Positions 29,326 to 42,373 are shown, numbered from the stretch's first letter. The stretch: 64,000 bases of DNA from Eustoma russellianum (GCA_036186865.1 AP025056.1:27790605-27854604), one strand, 5' to 3'. Program-made: numbers and translations. Notes: generated by a model not told the origin, from the sequence alone.

Positions 29326-32300
29326 TGTAGGATCTGCAAGGCACCACTAGAAGGGGGGGTTGAATAGGTGGTGCGGAAAGTGTGGTTTTTAAAATTTCTT
29401 TAAACTTGAACAATTCAACTTCTGAAAACAGATTCTGTTTTCAGGATCTGTTTTAAAACGTTTTTAAAACCAGGTTAGAGGTCTCCAAAAATTCTGAAAT
29501 TTTTAGAGAACTTAGCCTCAGATGTTATGAGGGTCCCCTAAAAATTTCAAATTACAATTCAACCTTTAACACCTTCAAAAACCGTTGGTAATCAGATTGT
29601 GCGAATCTGCCAGAAACGGTAGTCGGTTTTGAAAAATTTATTCCTATTTGTGTGAACGTCCAAATGCTCTGAAACTTTGATCACTAACTCCTTATATACT
29701 ATATTTAAGTGGGTTGAAACAGTTTTGAAAAATTCTTTTGGGAAGTAGGTCAACTACAATCAAAGTCTCAACCTTTGCAAGTCTGAAAATCAGACTGCAC
29801 TAGTCTCAGAACTTTTGATGTTTGATTGACTTATACTTATCCAAAAGGGTTGAAACTTGTGCCAAATTAACCCTAGAATGTGTGAGTATATTTCTGGAAA
29901 TTGTCGTGATTTTTGAAATTCGTTAACTATTTTTACGAATACGAACAAGAAGGGTAAACAGTGCAGTAACTTAAAGGTAAATGCAGAAAGTAAATGGCAC
30001 CAAGATTTTTATACTGGTTCGGTTATAAACAACCTACTCCAGTCTTCAAGGAACACCTTTCTTGGTTCACACTAATCACACACACGCAGTACACCTTACC
30101 GCAGGGTTGATAGAGTTACACCTAACTCCAACCCTTTACAAACCTTGTATTGTAAGTACAATTTGCACGAACACCACCACCTTGCTAGGGTGAAGATTGA
30201 TCACACCTTGATCAATCTTCTACAAAGATATATGAATGGTGGTTTATCTCAAGCCTATTCAAGATTGAAAGATATAAAAACAATAGGCTTTTACAAGAAG
30301 AGAGAAAGAAAGAAGATGTAGGAGAAGAAGAGCTAGGCTTTTTGATCTCTTTGAATTGCAATGCTTGTTCTTATTTTGTTTGCTCTCTTCTTTTCCTTTT
30401 TAATGATGCAGCCGTCCCCCTATGGTGTGTCTCCCCTCTTGAAAATTATCTTTTAAGTCCTTGAGAGAGTATAAGACATCATTGTGACAAGGCCTTGCTC
30501 ACTTGGCATCTTCTTATTGGATGATCATTTAGTCTTCGCTTACTTGGCACCTCCTTATTGGCTCAACGTTGTCATCATGATGACATGGAAAAAATCTGAT
30601 AATTACATTCAACCATGTGCCAAAAATCATCACATAATACCTTCCATAAATCAAGAGATACATCACATAACTTTCAAGACAAAAAATCCTTCCTACACAA
30701 GGCAAAAATTCGGCCATTAGTAGTCTTGCCATGCTGAAAATTCAGCATGTGCAACATTCCTTTTCTTTCAAAAATAATGCCAAATATTCTTTGATTTTTC
30801 ATCATAAAAATGAATCAACAATTCATGGTAAGTATTGCTACCAACTAAGAAATGAACTTGGACTCAATTAAGCTTTCACATTCGGCCATACAACTTGTAC
30901 ACATGCTGAAAAATTTTCAGCATGTGTGATATGTAAAATATCACCATTTATTTATTTAAATAATATTCAAAACCTTTCCATATCTTCTTCTAATCAGTCA
31001 TCTAATAAAAGATGACAAAATATGTCACATTTAAGAGCTAAAAATCGGCCAGCTTGTGTGTAGTATGCTGAAATTTTCAGCATGTGACATAAGAGAGATA
31101 TACCTTGAATTCTTACCATTTGTAGCTTCTCTCTTCAATTTACCAACATTGTATGATTGATCCTTGACCAATCAAGATGCCAACAAAGCTCCACATGTGC
31201 TCCAAATCAGCTGTAGGGGCGTTAGATGATATGTATACATGTGCTGAAATTTATTTTTGCCAACTTTGTAAAATAGTGCACATTTAATAATACACACATG
31301 TAATATTCCAATCAGCCCTTAATTTAATTTTCTAGAACACTTTAAGATGTATATCATATGTAAAAAGTGTCTAGATACGTGTCACATGATGTACCAAAAA
31401 AAACGTTCCATGTTATATGCGTAGAAAACCGAATTTTCGATATTTATCGATTACCCGATTTTTCTCTAATTTAAATTCCAACTTTTGCACATGTTATATA
31501 TATTATGTTATACATAATATATATAATATATACTTTAAATCTCAGCACTTGGCTGGTTTAAAGTGGTACCATTAGCATGTGACAAAATTAAACTTGGAAT
31601 CTTCACATTTTGGCCTTAATGTGGAGTAATTTGTGTGTGCCAACATGGAAAGTATTTTTGGCTGAAAATATCTTATATGGCACGAAATTTATGCTGATTT
31701 TTGAAGTATAGAGGCTGGCCATTTATTTGTGGCAAGTACGTGACACGTTGGCGAAGTTTTGGTATTCGCCCGATACGACAATTTTTTGTTTAGAACCTTT
31801 TATCGTGTCGTATTTAATTTGTCATCACCATATCTTATATCATATGATACAAGACCTGAATATACTCATAAATATGAGTTAAGTGTAGTGGTGTGACGTT
31901 AACGTACGTACGTAAAATGTATAATGTGTCAGTAGTACGTTGGAATACATATGTATGTGCCTTTATTTAAAAAATATGAAAATATATGTAGTGTATATAT
32001 ATATATGGCGTGTGTATTAAAGATGGGGAGGAGGAGAAAACTTTCCTTCCTTAGCCTTGTTGCCTTTGTGCCTTTTCCAAATGTAGCTTCCTTTAATGAA
32101 CTACTTAGTTTATTAAACTAAGTACTTCACTTAATGAACTAGTTTAGTTCATTAATGGTGGCACCTGAAAATAGTGTAAACACAACAAATGTTTGCCATA
32201 TGATGTAAGCTTTAACGCTTCATGGCTTGTTAGTACGGCAAAATAATATATAAGCTAAATAAGGCAAGTAATGGCAAGATATCATGCATTTATGTACAGT

Positions 32301-32363
32301 TTATATATATATTTATATTTGAGTTACTTATTTTGAAATCACTCAAACCCCCTTATCTCTACA
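29326..32363 (-). repeat. Copia-B 5' LTR
   Basis: This is the partner of 21039-24013, slightly longer because it keeps about 68 bases near 30034-30101. The promoter should lie here. The palindromes are at about 30731, 30903 and 31065; the ACGT cluster is near 31900; the inverted TTAATGAACTA repeat is near 32130. The right end TCTCTACA is followed directly by internal Copia-C LTR sequence. Confidence 0.92.
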
Positions 32364-33274
32364 ATTAAGACTTAATTTTCGGCCACCCTTAACTTACACA
32401 TGCTAAATTTTCAGCATGTGTTCCGATTGTAGCAAAGTTTAAAACATTACCTTGTGTAGCTTCCTCCATTATGTCACTAACCTTGTGTAGTCCATCCTTC
32501 ACCAATCAGGATCCCAACTAAGCTCCACATAAGCTTCATCAAGGCTGAGTAGGCATGTGTAATGGCCATACCATGTGCCAAATTTCATTTTTGTAAACTT
32601 TGTAAAAATAGTGCACAATAATTATACACATATGGTATATTCCAATCAGCCCTAATTTGAATTTTCTAGAACATTTTAGTATGTATTGGATATGTAAAAA
32701 ATGTCGAGATACATGTTACATGTCATGCCAAAAACGTTCCATGTGTTGTGTTCGTAGAAAACCGAATTTTCGACTTTTGTCGATTACGCGATTTTTGTCC
32801 GATTAAATTCAAATTTTTTGCACATGTTATATATATTATGTCACACATAATATACATAGAATAGCTTGAATATTCAGCTCTAAAAGCTGATTAAAAGTGG
32901 TGCCCCATGTGACGAAAATATTGAATATGAAATCTCCACAATTTGGCCTTAATTGGGGGTGATTTGTGTGTGCCAACATGGAATGATTTTATGGATGAAT
33001 ATACCATGTAATCCACGAAATTTGTGGCTATTTTTGAAGTATAGGGGCTGGCCATCTATATATGGAAAGTACGTGACACGTTAGCGAAGTTAGAACCTTG
33101 TAACATGTCGTAATAATTTTGTCATCACCACGACTTATATCGTATGATATAAGACCTGAATATACTCATTAATATGAGGTAAGTATAGTGGTGTGACATT
33201 GACGTACGTTCGTAATATATATAACATGTTGGTAGTACGTTAGAATATATGTGTATAGTGCCTTTTAAAAAATC

Positions 33275-33325
<51 letters not shown>

Positions 33326-33506
33326 AACCTTGTAACATGTCGTAATAATTTTGTCATCACCACGACTTATATCATATGATATAAGACCTGAATACTCATT
33401 AATATGAGGTAAGTATAGTGGTGTGACATTGACGTTCGTTTGTAATATATATAACATGTTGGTAGTACGTTAGAATATATGTGTATAGTGCCTTTTTGAA
33501 AAAATC

Positions 33507-33549
<43 letters not shown>

Positions 33550-33909
33550 AACGTGTGGTTTAAGAGTAGAAGGAGACTTTCCATTTCCATGTTTGTTGCC
33601 TTTATGCCTTCTCTAAATATTTCTCTATTTAATGAACTACTTAGTTTATTTAACTAAGTACTTCACTTAATGAACCAGTTTAGTTCATTAATGGTGGCAC
33701 CTGAAAATGGTTCAAACACAACAAATGTTTGCCATTTGATGTAAGCTTTAAAGCTTCATGGCTCGTTAGTACGGCAACATTATACATAAAATATATAAGA
33801 CAAGTTTGTTGCCAAAACGTTCAAGTCATAAAATGTGTTATGTATTTCTTTAGCACACATTATTTAAATCATGCATTTTTGTGAATCACTCAAACCCTTT
33901 TTCTCAGAA
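32364..33909 (-). repeat. Copia-C 3' LTR, partial, with internal tandem duplication
   Basis: It matches 39744-41028 of the right LTR but starts abruptly at ATTAAGACTTAATTTTCGG after the Copia-B end. It includes one palindrome near 32398 and a duplicated block at 33089-33545 that the right LTR has once. Confidence 0.85.
33089..33545. repeat. Tandem duplication (about 232 bp x2) with TA tracts
   Basis: The unit starting GTTAGAACCTTGTAACATG at 33089 recurs at 33321. Each copy ends in a TA run (about 33280-33320 and 33512-33545). Only a few substitutions separate them. The TA runs are probably where slippage or unequal exchange occurred. Confidence 0.85.
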
Positions 33910-34110
33910 ATCTCCCTCTTTTGATGATTTACAAAATAATCTTAGTACATGATTTAAATTTAATCGCTCTCCCTCCAATCGTGCACAAATTCAAATTTTG
34001 AATTTCAAGTTTCGAATTTTGAATTTTCTCCCCCTTGATTTTTGCAATCAATTGCTCTCGCTCCCCCTTAAATCATGCACTCTCTCTCCCTTTATTTTGG
34101 AAAGAAAATC
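33910..34110 (-). promoter_or_regulatory. Copia-C multiple polypurine tracts
   Basis: There are four to five purine runs in sense orientation, including AAAGGGAGAGAGAG, AAGGGGGAGCGAG, AAGGGGGAGAA and AAAAGAGGGAGA beside the LTR. The arrangement is the same as in Copia-B. No coding capacity is seen. Confidence 0.75.
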
Positions 34111-34139
34111 AAAACTACATGTAAATATGGAAAGAAATA

Positions 34140-36500
34140 TCAAATCAAATCAGCAGAAATCATGCCTAATTTAGGACGGAGATTTTCATACGTGGCTTGA
34201 TGTAGTGCCTTAGTGAATATGTCGGCTACTTGTGCCTCAGTGCGTACATGATCTATAACAATATCACCATTGTTCACGTGATCACGAAGAAAGTGATATC
34301 GTACTTCTATGTGCTTTGCCTTAGAGTGTAGTACGGGGTTCTTAGACAAGTTTATAGCACTCATACTATCATAATAGATTGGAATACGATTTACCGTGAT
34401 ACCAAAATCAGAAATTTGTTGTTTTAACCATAGTAGTTGTGTGCAGCAAAGACTAAGTGACATGTATTCAGCTTCAGTAGTAGATAAGGCTATACTTGCT
34501 TGCTTTTTCGAGAACCATGAAATTAGTGAATTTCCTATAAATTGACAAATACCACTTGTGCTTTTTCTATCTATTTTACATCCAGCATAATCCGCATCGG
34601 TATAAGCATGCAAGTCAAATTCACAATCTTTATCATACCAATTTCCTAAAGTGGAGGTGTGCTTAATATATCGAAATATTCTTTTCACAGCATTAAAATG
34701 AGACACTTTGGGTTGACTTTGATAACGTGCACACATACACACACTAAACATGATATCAGGTCTACTTGTAGTAAGATAAATCAAAGAACCAATCATAGGC
34801 CTATATAAAGCATTATCAAAGTCTTTTCCACGTTCATCGTTATCTAGCTTAGTGGTGACAATCATAGGGCTGGGGGACGGTTTTAGATTCTCAAAATTGA
34901 ACTTTTGATCATGTCGTTCACATATTTCGCTTGACTTATGTGTATACCTTTACTCATTTGTTTAATTTGAAATCCGATAAAGTAATTCAATTCACCAACC
35001 ATAGACATTTCAAACTCGGGTTTCATGCAAGTTTCAAATTCTTCAACAAGTTTATGAGACGTAGATCCAAAAATGATGTCATCAACATAAATTTTAATGA
35101 TTAGTAAATCTGATTTATCTTGTTTTAAGAATAGGGTGATATCTATGGTGCCTCTTCTAAATCCATTTTCTAAAAAAAAAGTAGCAAAACGATCATACCA
35201 AGCCCTATGTGCTATGTTTAAACCATATAGTGCCTTCTTTAGTTTGTACACTTGATTAGGGTATTTCAAATCTTCAAAACCGGGTGGTTGTTTCACGTAT
35301 ACTTCTTCTTGTATAAAAGCATTTAAAAATGCACTTTTTATGTCCATTTGATGGAGTTTAAAACCTTTTATGCAAGCAATAGCAAGTAAAAGTCATATAG
35401 CTTCTAAACGTGATACGGGTGCGAATGTTTCGTCATAGTCTATTCCATCTTCTTGATTATATCCTTGTGTTACAAGTCTCGCCTTGTTTCTAACAAATTT
35501 ACCTTCTTCATTCATTTTATTTCTAAACACCCACTTTGTGCCTATTATAGTCTTATCTTGTGGTCATGTCACTAAATCCCATACATCATTTCTTACGAAT
35601 TGATTTAGTTCATCATGCATAGGATTAATCCAAGAAGAATCACTCAAAGCGTCAAAACGTTTTTAGGTTCAATTTCGGATATCATAGCATGAAATTAGTT
35701 TATTTCATCCGGATTTATTCTTTTACATGGTCGAACACCACGAGTAATGTCGCCTATAATGACATCGTGTGGGTGATCCCTATGCCATCTTGGTTGATTA
35801 TTCTCTAAGTTCTCATGCATTTCTAGTGTGTTCAATTCATCATGCACAACATCATCCTCTACATCATCTAATATGGGCTTTAGTTCAAAATCATCATCAT
35901 ATTCTTTATCTTTTTCAACCTCACCAAATTCATTAAAATTCACATGAATGGATTCTAAAATTTGTCTAGTGATGGGATCATAACATCTATATGCTTTTGA
36001 ATTCACAGAATACCCAACACAAATGCATTCAATTGATTATAAATTATCTTTCGTATTCAAAAACAAAACATTTGCAACCAAACACACAAAAGTAATCAAT
36101 TTTAGGCATGCGATTATTTACTATCTCATAAGAAGTTTTATTTATTTTCTTTCTAATTGACAAATGATTAACTATATAGCATGCACAATTTATGGCTTCT
36201 GCCCACAAAAATCTAGGCAATTTATTTTCACAAAATATGGTTCTAGCGATTTCTTGTAGTGTCATATTCTTTCTTTCTACTACTCCATTTAGTTGTGGAG
36301 TTCTAGGTGGCGGAAATTCGCGTTTGATTCCTTTTTCTTCGCAAAATGCAATCATGTCCTTGTTTTTAAATTCACCGCCTCTATCGCTTCTAATCTTTTT
36401 CACATTTGAACCATATTCATTTTCAAGTTGTTTTATTAGTTTCGCAATCTCAATGGCACTATCATCTTTATTTGCAAGAAATAAAGTCCAAGTATATGGT
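34140..36500 (-). pseudogene. Copia-C pol: integrase remnant, reverse transcriptase, RNase H
   Basis: Integrase is present only from TWTLFLANKDDSAIEIAKL onward (IRSDRGGEFKNKD, NGVVERKNMTLQEIA). The protease and the first part of integrase are deleted. RT appears as AFLNAFIQEEVYVKQPPGFE, KALYGLNIAHRAWYDRF and IYVDDIIFGS. RNase H is largely open at 34140-34865 (ADYAGCKIDRKSTSG, STTEAEYMSLSL, YYDSMSAINLS). A CGA-to-TGA type stop lies near 35395, with frameshifts near 34880 and 36045. This copy cannot make a complete Pol. Confidence 0.88.
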
Positions 36501-38263
36501 GTGCATTTGTGATATGTTCTAGTGTCAGTGTGCATAGTGTGTGATCTAGATGCATGGAATGAATGTCGTGTATGTGTAAATGGTTTCTTCTCATATCTAT
36601 GCGGCACATAATTATATCTTGTATGATATTAAGAAGAAGCATGACGAGATGAAGGGAGAGGGGGCCTAGAGGCGCCATATGTGTCTTAGGTGTTTCTATT
36701 TTCTTAGACAAAATAAATTTGGTTGGTTTAATTGATGTTTTGTTTTTCTCAATGTACCCTAATCCGGTTTTATCACTATCATGCTTTTGTGATAAAATGA
36801 TGTGATCTAGCATATTAGTTCCTGTGTCAATTGTTTCATCATTTTCTGTAATACCGTATTCCTTGATTTCAAATTTGAAATCTCAGATTTCATTTCATTA
36901 TTATGTGTAGTTAATGATGAGATCTCTAATTTTAATGCATTGATGATGCATGACGACTCTTTTTTTTAATCGTTTAATTGAGACATAAGATTCGTGTTAG
37001 AAGATTCTAACAACTTCTTGTCTTCAATTAATCGTTTCTTTTCTTTTGCGAGAGTCTTGGTGAATTTGTGCAATTCTAAATATTGACTAAAAAGATCATC
37101 ATATGAAGGTTCAGAATCAGAGTCAGAATCAAAAGATACCTCGTTTGATGCTTTGGATACAACGCATACTTGTGCTGTCTCCTCTTCTGTATCAGTCTCA
37201 AAGTCGGATGTGCCACTCTAAGTAGATGCCTTAAGAGTTCGTCTCCTTTGTTTAGGTTTTGAGACGAGTCTAGTTTTGGTCCGATCCTTGTCAAGGTGTT
37301 TGTTTGTTTGTCCTTGTTAAGGTAGTCATAAGATAAATGTCCAAGTTTCCTGCATTCATAGCACTTCACGTCCTTGTCATTTGTATTATTTTTATTTCTT
37401 TTAGTGGAAGTAGCCTTATGTCTGTTTTTAAATGACTTTCTCATGAATTTTTTCAAACCTTTAACCAATAGTATCAAGTCATCATTTTCTGATTCGGAAT
37501 CACTATCATCTACGTGATCGGAAGAAGTAGAGACGTATTCATTTGATTTAAAAGAAATAGTCTTACCTTGTTTTGACGCTGATTCCGATTTCCTTAAAGT
37601 AAGTTTGTTTATGTATACCTTTAGCACTCCAATTAATTCCTCCATTTTTATTGATTTGGTTTCTTTACATTCCTCTATTGCTGTGGCTTTAGGGTCCCAT
37701 TCGGATGGAAGACTTTGTAATACCTTTTGGACCTTTTCATGCGTAGAGAAAGCTTTGCGAAGAGACTCAAGAGAATTATAGATGTTAGTCCAGCGTAGAT
37801 CTATATCAACAATAGACTCATTTGGCAATAATTTGAAAGACTCAAGTGTGGACACAAGCATATTAATCTTGGACTCTTTTACTTGGCTAGTCCCTTCATG
37901 TTTCATCTCAAGAATTCTCCACATCTCTTGAGCACTAGAGCAATTAGATACGTAACTAGATTCACTTTTACTTAGCCCGTTTAAGAGTAATTGCATGGCC
38001 CTAGCATTCAAGCTTAGTCTCTTTTTGTCATCTTTAGTATATTCTTGTTTCGGTTTTACAACCTCTAGTGTGACACCATCTACAGTAGATAATTTTGAAA
38101 GAACAAATGGACCGTCTTCTATAATAGACCATAGATCAATATCAATAGACATAAGAAAAAGTTTCATTCTTAGTTTCCACTGAATAAAGGACTCACCATC
38201 AAAAAGAGGAGGCCTTTGACTAGACATACCTTCTTGTTCGGTTTTAAAGCTAGAGGTTGCCAT
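36501..38263 (-). pseudogene. Copia-C gag, knuckle mutated, fused to integrase by deletion
   Basis: The ATG at 38263 (MATSSFKTEQEGMSSQ) starts a gag core open to 37076. The knuckle reads CYECRKLGHLSYDY: the last cysteine is Tyr and a glycine is Arg, so zinc binding is doubtful. A frameshift follows the knuckle. Further down, the coiled-coil region carries several breaks (a stop near 36970, shifts near 36830). At about 36500 the segment coding THTDTRTYHKCTPY joins directly to integrase sequence, deleting roughly 0.9 kb that is present in Copia-D (about 59573-60485). Confidence 0.86.
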
Positions 38264-38319
38264 CTCACTTAGATTGTTGGATTTTCTTTTTGTGTGTGTG
38301 CCTGCACTCTGATACCACT

Positions 38320-41028
38320 TTTAGGACCTGCAAGGCACCACTAGAAGGGGGGTTGAATAGTGGGTGCGAAAAATTTGGTTTTTAAAATGTTTTGATCCAA
38401 AAACCCAACTTCTAAAAACAGTTTCTGTTTTCAGGCCCTATTTTGCAATGTTTGAAAAACTAGGTTACAAACCTTCAAAAACTCTGAAATTCGAAGAGAT
38501 TGTATTCTCAGATGTTCTGAGTATCTCCTAAAAATTTCATATCAAAATTCAACTTTTAACCTTTTGAAAAATCGTTTGTGGTTAGATTGCAGAAATCTGC
38601 CAGAAACGATAGTCTGATTTGAAAATTTTATTCCAATTAAATCGTGGCTCCAAGTGGTATGAAACTTTAATGACAAACCCCTTACTATATTTATTTAATT
38701 GGGTTGAAATATTTTTGAAAAATTTATGTGGGAAGTATGTCAAATACGTTCAAGTTCTCAACCTTTGCAAGTCTAAAAATCAGATTGCACTAGTCTCAAA
38801 ACTTTTAATGTTTGAATGACTTATACTTGTCCAAAAGGGTTGAAACTTGTGACAAATGAAACTTAGAAAATGTGCCTATGTTTCTGCAAAATTTTACAAT
38901 TTTTTCAATTCTTTTTGCTATTTTTAAGATTGCGATGAAATAGATACAAAGTGCACGAAACTGAAAGTACTGTGCAGAAAAGTAAAGAACACAAGGAATT
39001 TTATACTGGTTCGGTTAAATCAACCTACTCCAGTCTTCGAGGACACCTTCCTTGGTTATCACTAAACAAAATAACACCTTACACACAAGGTTGATGGAGT
39101 TACACACAAACTCCAACCTTTTACAAACGTACAAGCAATCACAGCTTTCACGAACACCACCACCGAACGAATGAAGGATTGATCACACCTTGATCAACCT
39201 TTACAACAATGAGCGTGTATGGTGGTCTAACTTGTATTGCATTTTTTCCACTTTAGAACTTGTGAGACTTGTCTTGCATTTTTTGTTTGCTCTTATCTTC
39301 TTTTTATTGTGCTTTGGCCGGCCACTCTAGGGCTTTTCTTTACCATGGAAATGCTCTTTTAAGTCCTTGGAAGAATTCCTTGCATAGATGTGACATCAAC
39401 TTGCTTACTTGGCAACACTTGATTGGACGATTGTATTGGCCTTGCTTACCTGGCACTCCTCGATTGGATGACATTTGTCATCACTCGATGACTGTACAAA
39501 TCTGAGAATTACACTTAAAACATGTGCCAAATTAGTACTAAAAACCTTGCCAAATATCACATAATTAATCCCACATAATTTGCAAAGAAAATGTGTCACC
39601 ATTAACTCCAAGAATTCGGCCAGCTCTTTGATTCACATGATGAAATTTTCAGCATGTGCAATATTCTCAACATGTTAAAATTATTTCATACTAGTCTTAC
39701 ATCAATCCCTTGAAAATTGAGAAGCAAATATGTTACCATTAAGACTCAATTTTCAGCCACCCTTAACTTACACATGCTGAATTTTCAGCATGTGTTCCGA
39801 TTGCAGCAAAGTTTAAAACATTATCTTGTGTAGCTTCCTCCATTATGTCACTAATCTTGTGTAGTCCATTCTTCACCAATCAAGATCCCAACTAAGCTCC
39901 ACATAAGCTTCATCAAGGCTGAGTAGGCGTGTGTAATGGCAATACCATGTGCTGAATTTCATTTTTGTAAACTTTGCAAATTCCAATCAGTCCTAATTTG
40001 AATTTTCATGAACACTTTAGTATGTATTGAATATGTAAAAGGTGTCGAGATACTTATTACATGTCATGCCAAAAACGTTCCATGTGTTGTATTTGTAGAA
40101 AACCGAATTTTTGAATTTTGTCGATTACGCGATTTTTGTCCGATTAAATTCAAATTTTTTGCACATGTCATATATATTATGTCACACATAATATACATAG
40201 AATAACTTGAACATTCAGCTCTAAAATCTGATTAAAAGAGGCATCCGATGTGACAAAAATATTTAATTTGAAATCTCCACAATTTGGCCTTAATTGCGGG
40301 TGATTTTTGTATGCCAACATGGAATAATTTTATAGCTGAATATACCATGTAAGCCACGAAATTTGTTGCCATTTTTGAAGTGTAGGGGCTGGCTATCTAT
40401 ATATGGCAAGTACGTGACACGTTAGCAAAGTTACGGTTGTCACTTGATACGACAATTTTTGGTTTAAAACCTTGTAACATGTCGTAATAATTTGTCATCA
40501 CCATGACTTATCATATGATATAAGTCCTGAATATACTCATTAATATGAGGTAAGTATAGTGGTGTGACGTTAACGTACGTTCGTAATATATATAACGTGT
40601 CGGTAGTACATTGGAATATATGTGTATAGTGCCTTTTTAAATAAATCTGAATATATATATAAATGAAAAACGTGTGGTTTAAGAGTAGAAGGAGACTTTC
40701 CATTTCCATGTTTGATACCTTTATGCCTTCTCCAAATATTTCTCCATTTAATGAACTACTTAGTTTATTTAACTAAGTACTTCACTTAATGAACTAGTTT
40801 AGTTCATTAATGGTGGCACCTGAAAATAGTTCAAACACAAAAAAAATTTTCCATTTGTTGTATGCTTTAAAGCTTCATGGCTTGTTGGTACAGCAACATT
40901 ATATATAAAGTATATAAGGCAAGTTTGTTGCAAAAAGTGTCAAGTCATAAAAACTGTGATGCATTTCTTTAGCACATGTTATTTGAATCATGTATTTTTG
41001 TGAATCACTCAAACCCTTTTTCTCAACA
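38320..41028 (-). repeat. Copia-C 5' LTR
   Basis: It is about 2.7 kb. The right end is CTCAACA; the left end beside the primer site (TGGTATCAGAG at about 38307-38317, minus) reads TTTAGGACC where Copia-B has TGTAGGATC, so the terminal CA is replaced by AA. Copia-D shares this. Palindromes lie at about 39636 and 39774. Confidence 0.87.
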
Positions 41029-42125
41029 ATAAAATATCCTAATCATGTGTATAAGTTAAAGAAGGCACTATATGGTTTAAAACAAGCACCTAGGGCTTGG
41101 TACGATCGTTTTGCTACTTTTCTTTTAGAAAATGGATTTAAAAGAGGAACCATAGATAGTACTATATTCTTGAAACAAGAAAAATCGGATTTGATTATTA
41201 TTCAAATTTATGTTGATGATATTGTGTTTGGATCTACATGTCATAAGTTAGTAGAAGAATTTGAAACTTGCATGAAATCCGGTTTGAAATGTCTATGGTA
41301 GGTGAGTTAAATTACTTTCTTGGCTTGAAAATTAAGCAAACTAATAAAGGCATACATATAAGTAAAGTTAAATACGTAAATGACATGATTAAAAAGTTTA
41401 ATTTCGAAAACTTGAAACCATCTACCACCCCTATGAGTGTAGCCACTAAACTTGATAAAGTTGAAAATGGACAAGAATTTGATAATGGATTGTGTAGGTC
41501 CATGATCGGTTCTTTGCTTTATCTTACTGCCAGTAGACTCGATATCATGTTTAGTGTTTGTATGTGTGCTTGTTTTCACAGTAACCCTAAAGTGTCACAC
41601 TATAATGCTGTCAAAAGGATATTTCGGTACATTAAGCACACTCCCACATTAGGAATTTGGTATGATAAAAACTGTAAATTTAACTTGCATGCCTATACTG
41701 ATGCGGATTATGGCAAATGTAAAATAGATAGAAAAAGCACAAGTGGTACATGTCAATTCATCGGCAATTCATTAATATCCTGGTTTTTGAAAAAGCAATC
41801 TAGTGTAGCATTATGCCATTGAAGCAGAATACATGGCACTTAGTCTTTGTTGCACACAACTATTATGGCTAAAACATCAACTACCAGATTTTGGTATAGT
41901 TGTAAATCGCATCCCTACATACTGTGATAGTCTGAGTGCTATTAACTTGTCTAAGAACCATGTTTTACATTCTAAGACAAAACATATAGACGTAAGTATC
42001 AATTTATTCGTGATCATGTAAACAGTGGTGATATCGTTATAAAACATGTTCGTACTAAAGCACAAGTAGCTGAACAAAAGAACTGAATCAAGCCATATAT
42101 GGAAATCTACGTTCGAAACTAGGCA
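41029..42125 (+). pseudogene. Copia-E pol 3' part: reverse transcriptase and RNase H
   Basis: Coding starts inside RT (YPNHVYKLKKALYGLKQAPRAWYDRF) and includes the catalytic IYVDDIVFGS. A frameshift near 41290 leads to MVGELNYFLGLKIKQTNKG and the RNase H region (ADYGKCKIDRKSTSG). A two-base loss near 41815 shifts the frame before EAEYMALSLCCTQLLW, YCDSLSAINLS and KHIDV; decay continues to about 42125. The upstream protease and integrase are absent because Copia-C interrupts the gene. Confidence 0.88.
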
Positions 42126-42189
42126 TGATTCTGTTGATATGTTATAAAATGCTATTTCTTTCCATTCTTACTAATGCTTTTGATGAGAT

Positions 42190-42373
42190 TTACAAAATAA
42201 AGGGGGGAGACAAAAGTATGATTTAAGGGGGAGAGAGGGAGATAAAGTTAAGGGGGAACACGATACGATATTATGAAATTCAAAATTTTCAATTTAAGCA
42301 TAATTGTAGGGGGAGCGATCATATTTAAATCATGGATAAAGGTTATTTTTGCAAATCATCAAAAGGGAGAGAT
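42190..42373 (+). promoter_or_regulatory. Copia-E multiple polypurine tracts
   Basis: There are five purine-rich runs (AAAGGGGGGAGACAAAAG, AAGGGGGAGAGAGGGAGA, AAGGGGGAACA, AGGGGGAGCGA, AAAAGGGAGAGA). The last is next to the LTR start at 42374. Confidence 0.8.

Larger units (their letters stand above)
21039..32363 (-). mobile_element. Copia-B: Sirevirus-type Ty1/copia element, both LTRs present
   Basis: The element has two near-identical LTRs (21039-24013 and 29326-32363), TG...CA ends, a primer site, gag, pol (protease, integrase, RT, RNase H) and several polypurine tracts. It is about 11.3 kb. The high LTR similarity suggests a fairly recent insertion, yet gag and pol already carry frameshifts and a small deletion. 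The flanks differ (CCTGC on the left in Gypsy-1 LTR, ATTAA on the right in Copia-C LTR), so there is no target duplication. No env-like frame lies between RNase H and the 3' LTR. Confidence 0.93.
32364..41028 (-). mobile_element. Copia-C: Sirevirus-type element, left LTR truncated, inserted in Copia-E
   Basis: It has a partial 3' LTR (32364-33909), polypurine tracts, decayed pol, an internally deleted gag/pol junction, gag, primer site and a complete 5' LTR (38320-41028). It is related to Copia-B but clearly different in LTR sequence, and very close to Copia-D. The right end CTCAACA (TGTTGAG on the minus strand) abuts the RT coding sequence of Copia-E, so it inserted into that gene. The left end is lost at the Copia-B junction. 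Confidence 0.9.

Noticed and set aside
39269..39505. 78-codon frame repeated near 63175-63489
   Set aside because: It lies within the Copia-C and Copia-D LTRs, which are near-identical; repetition reflects the LTR, not a gene.
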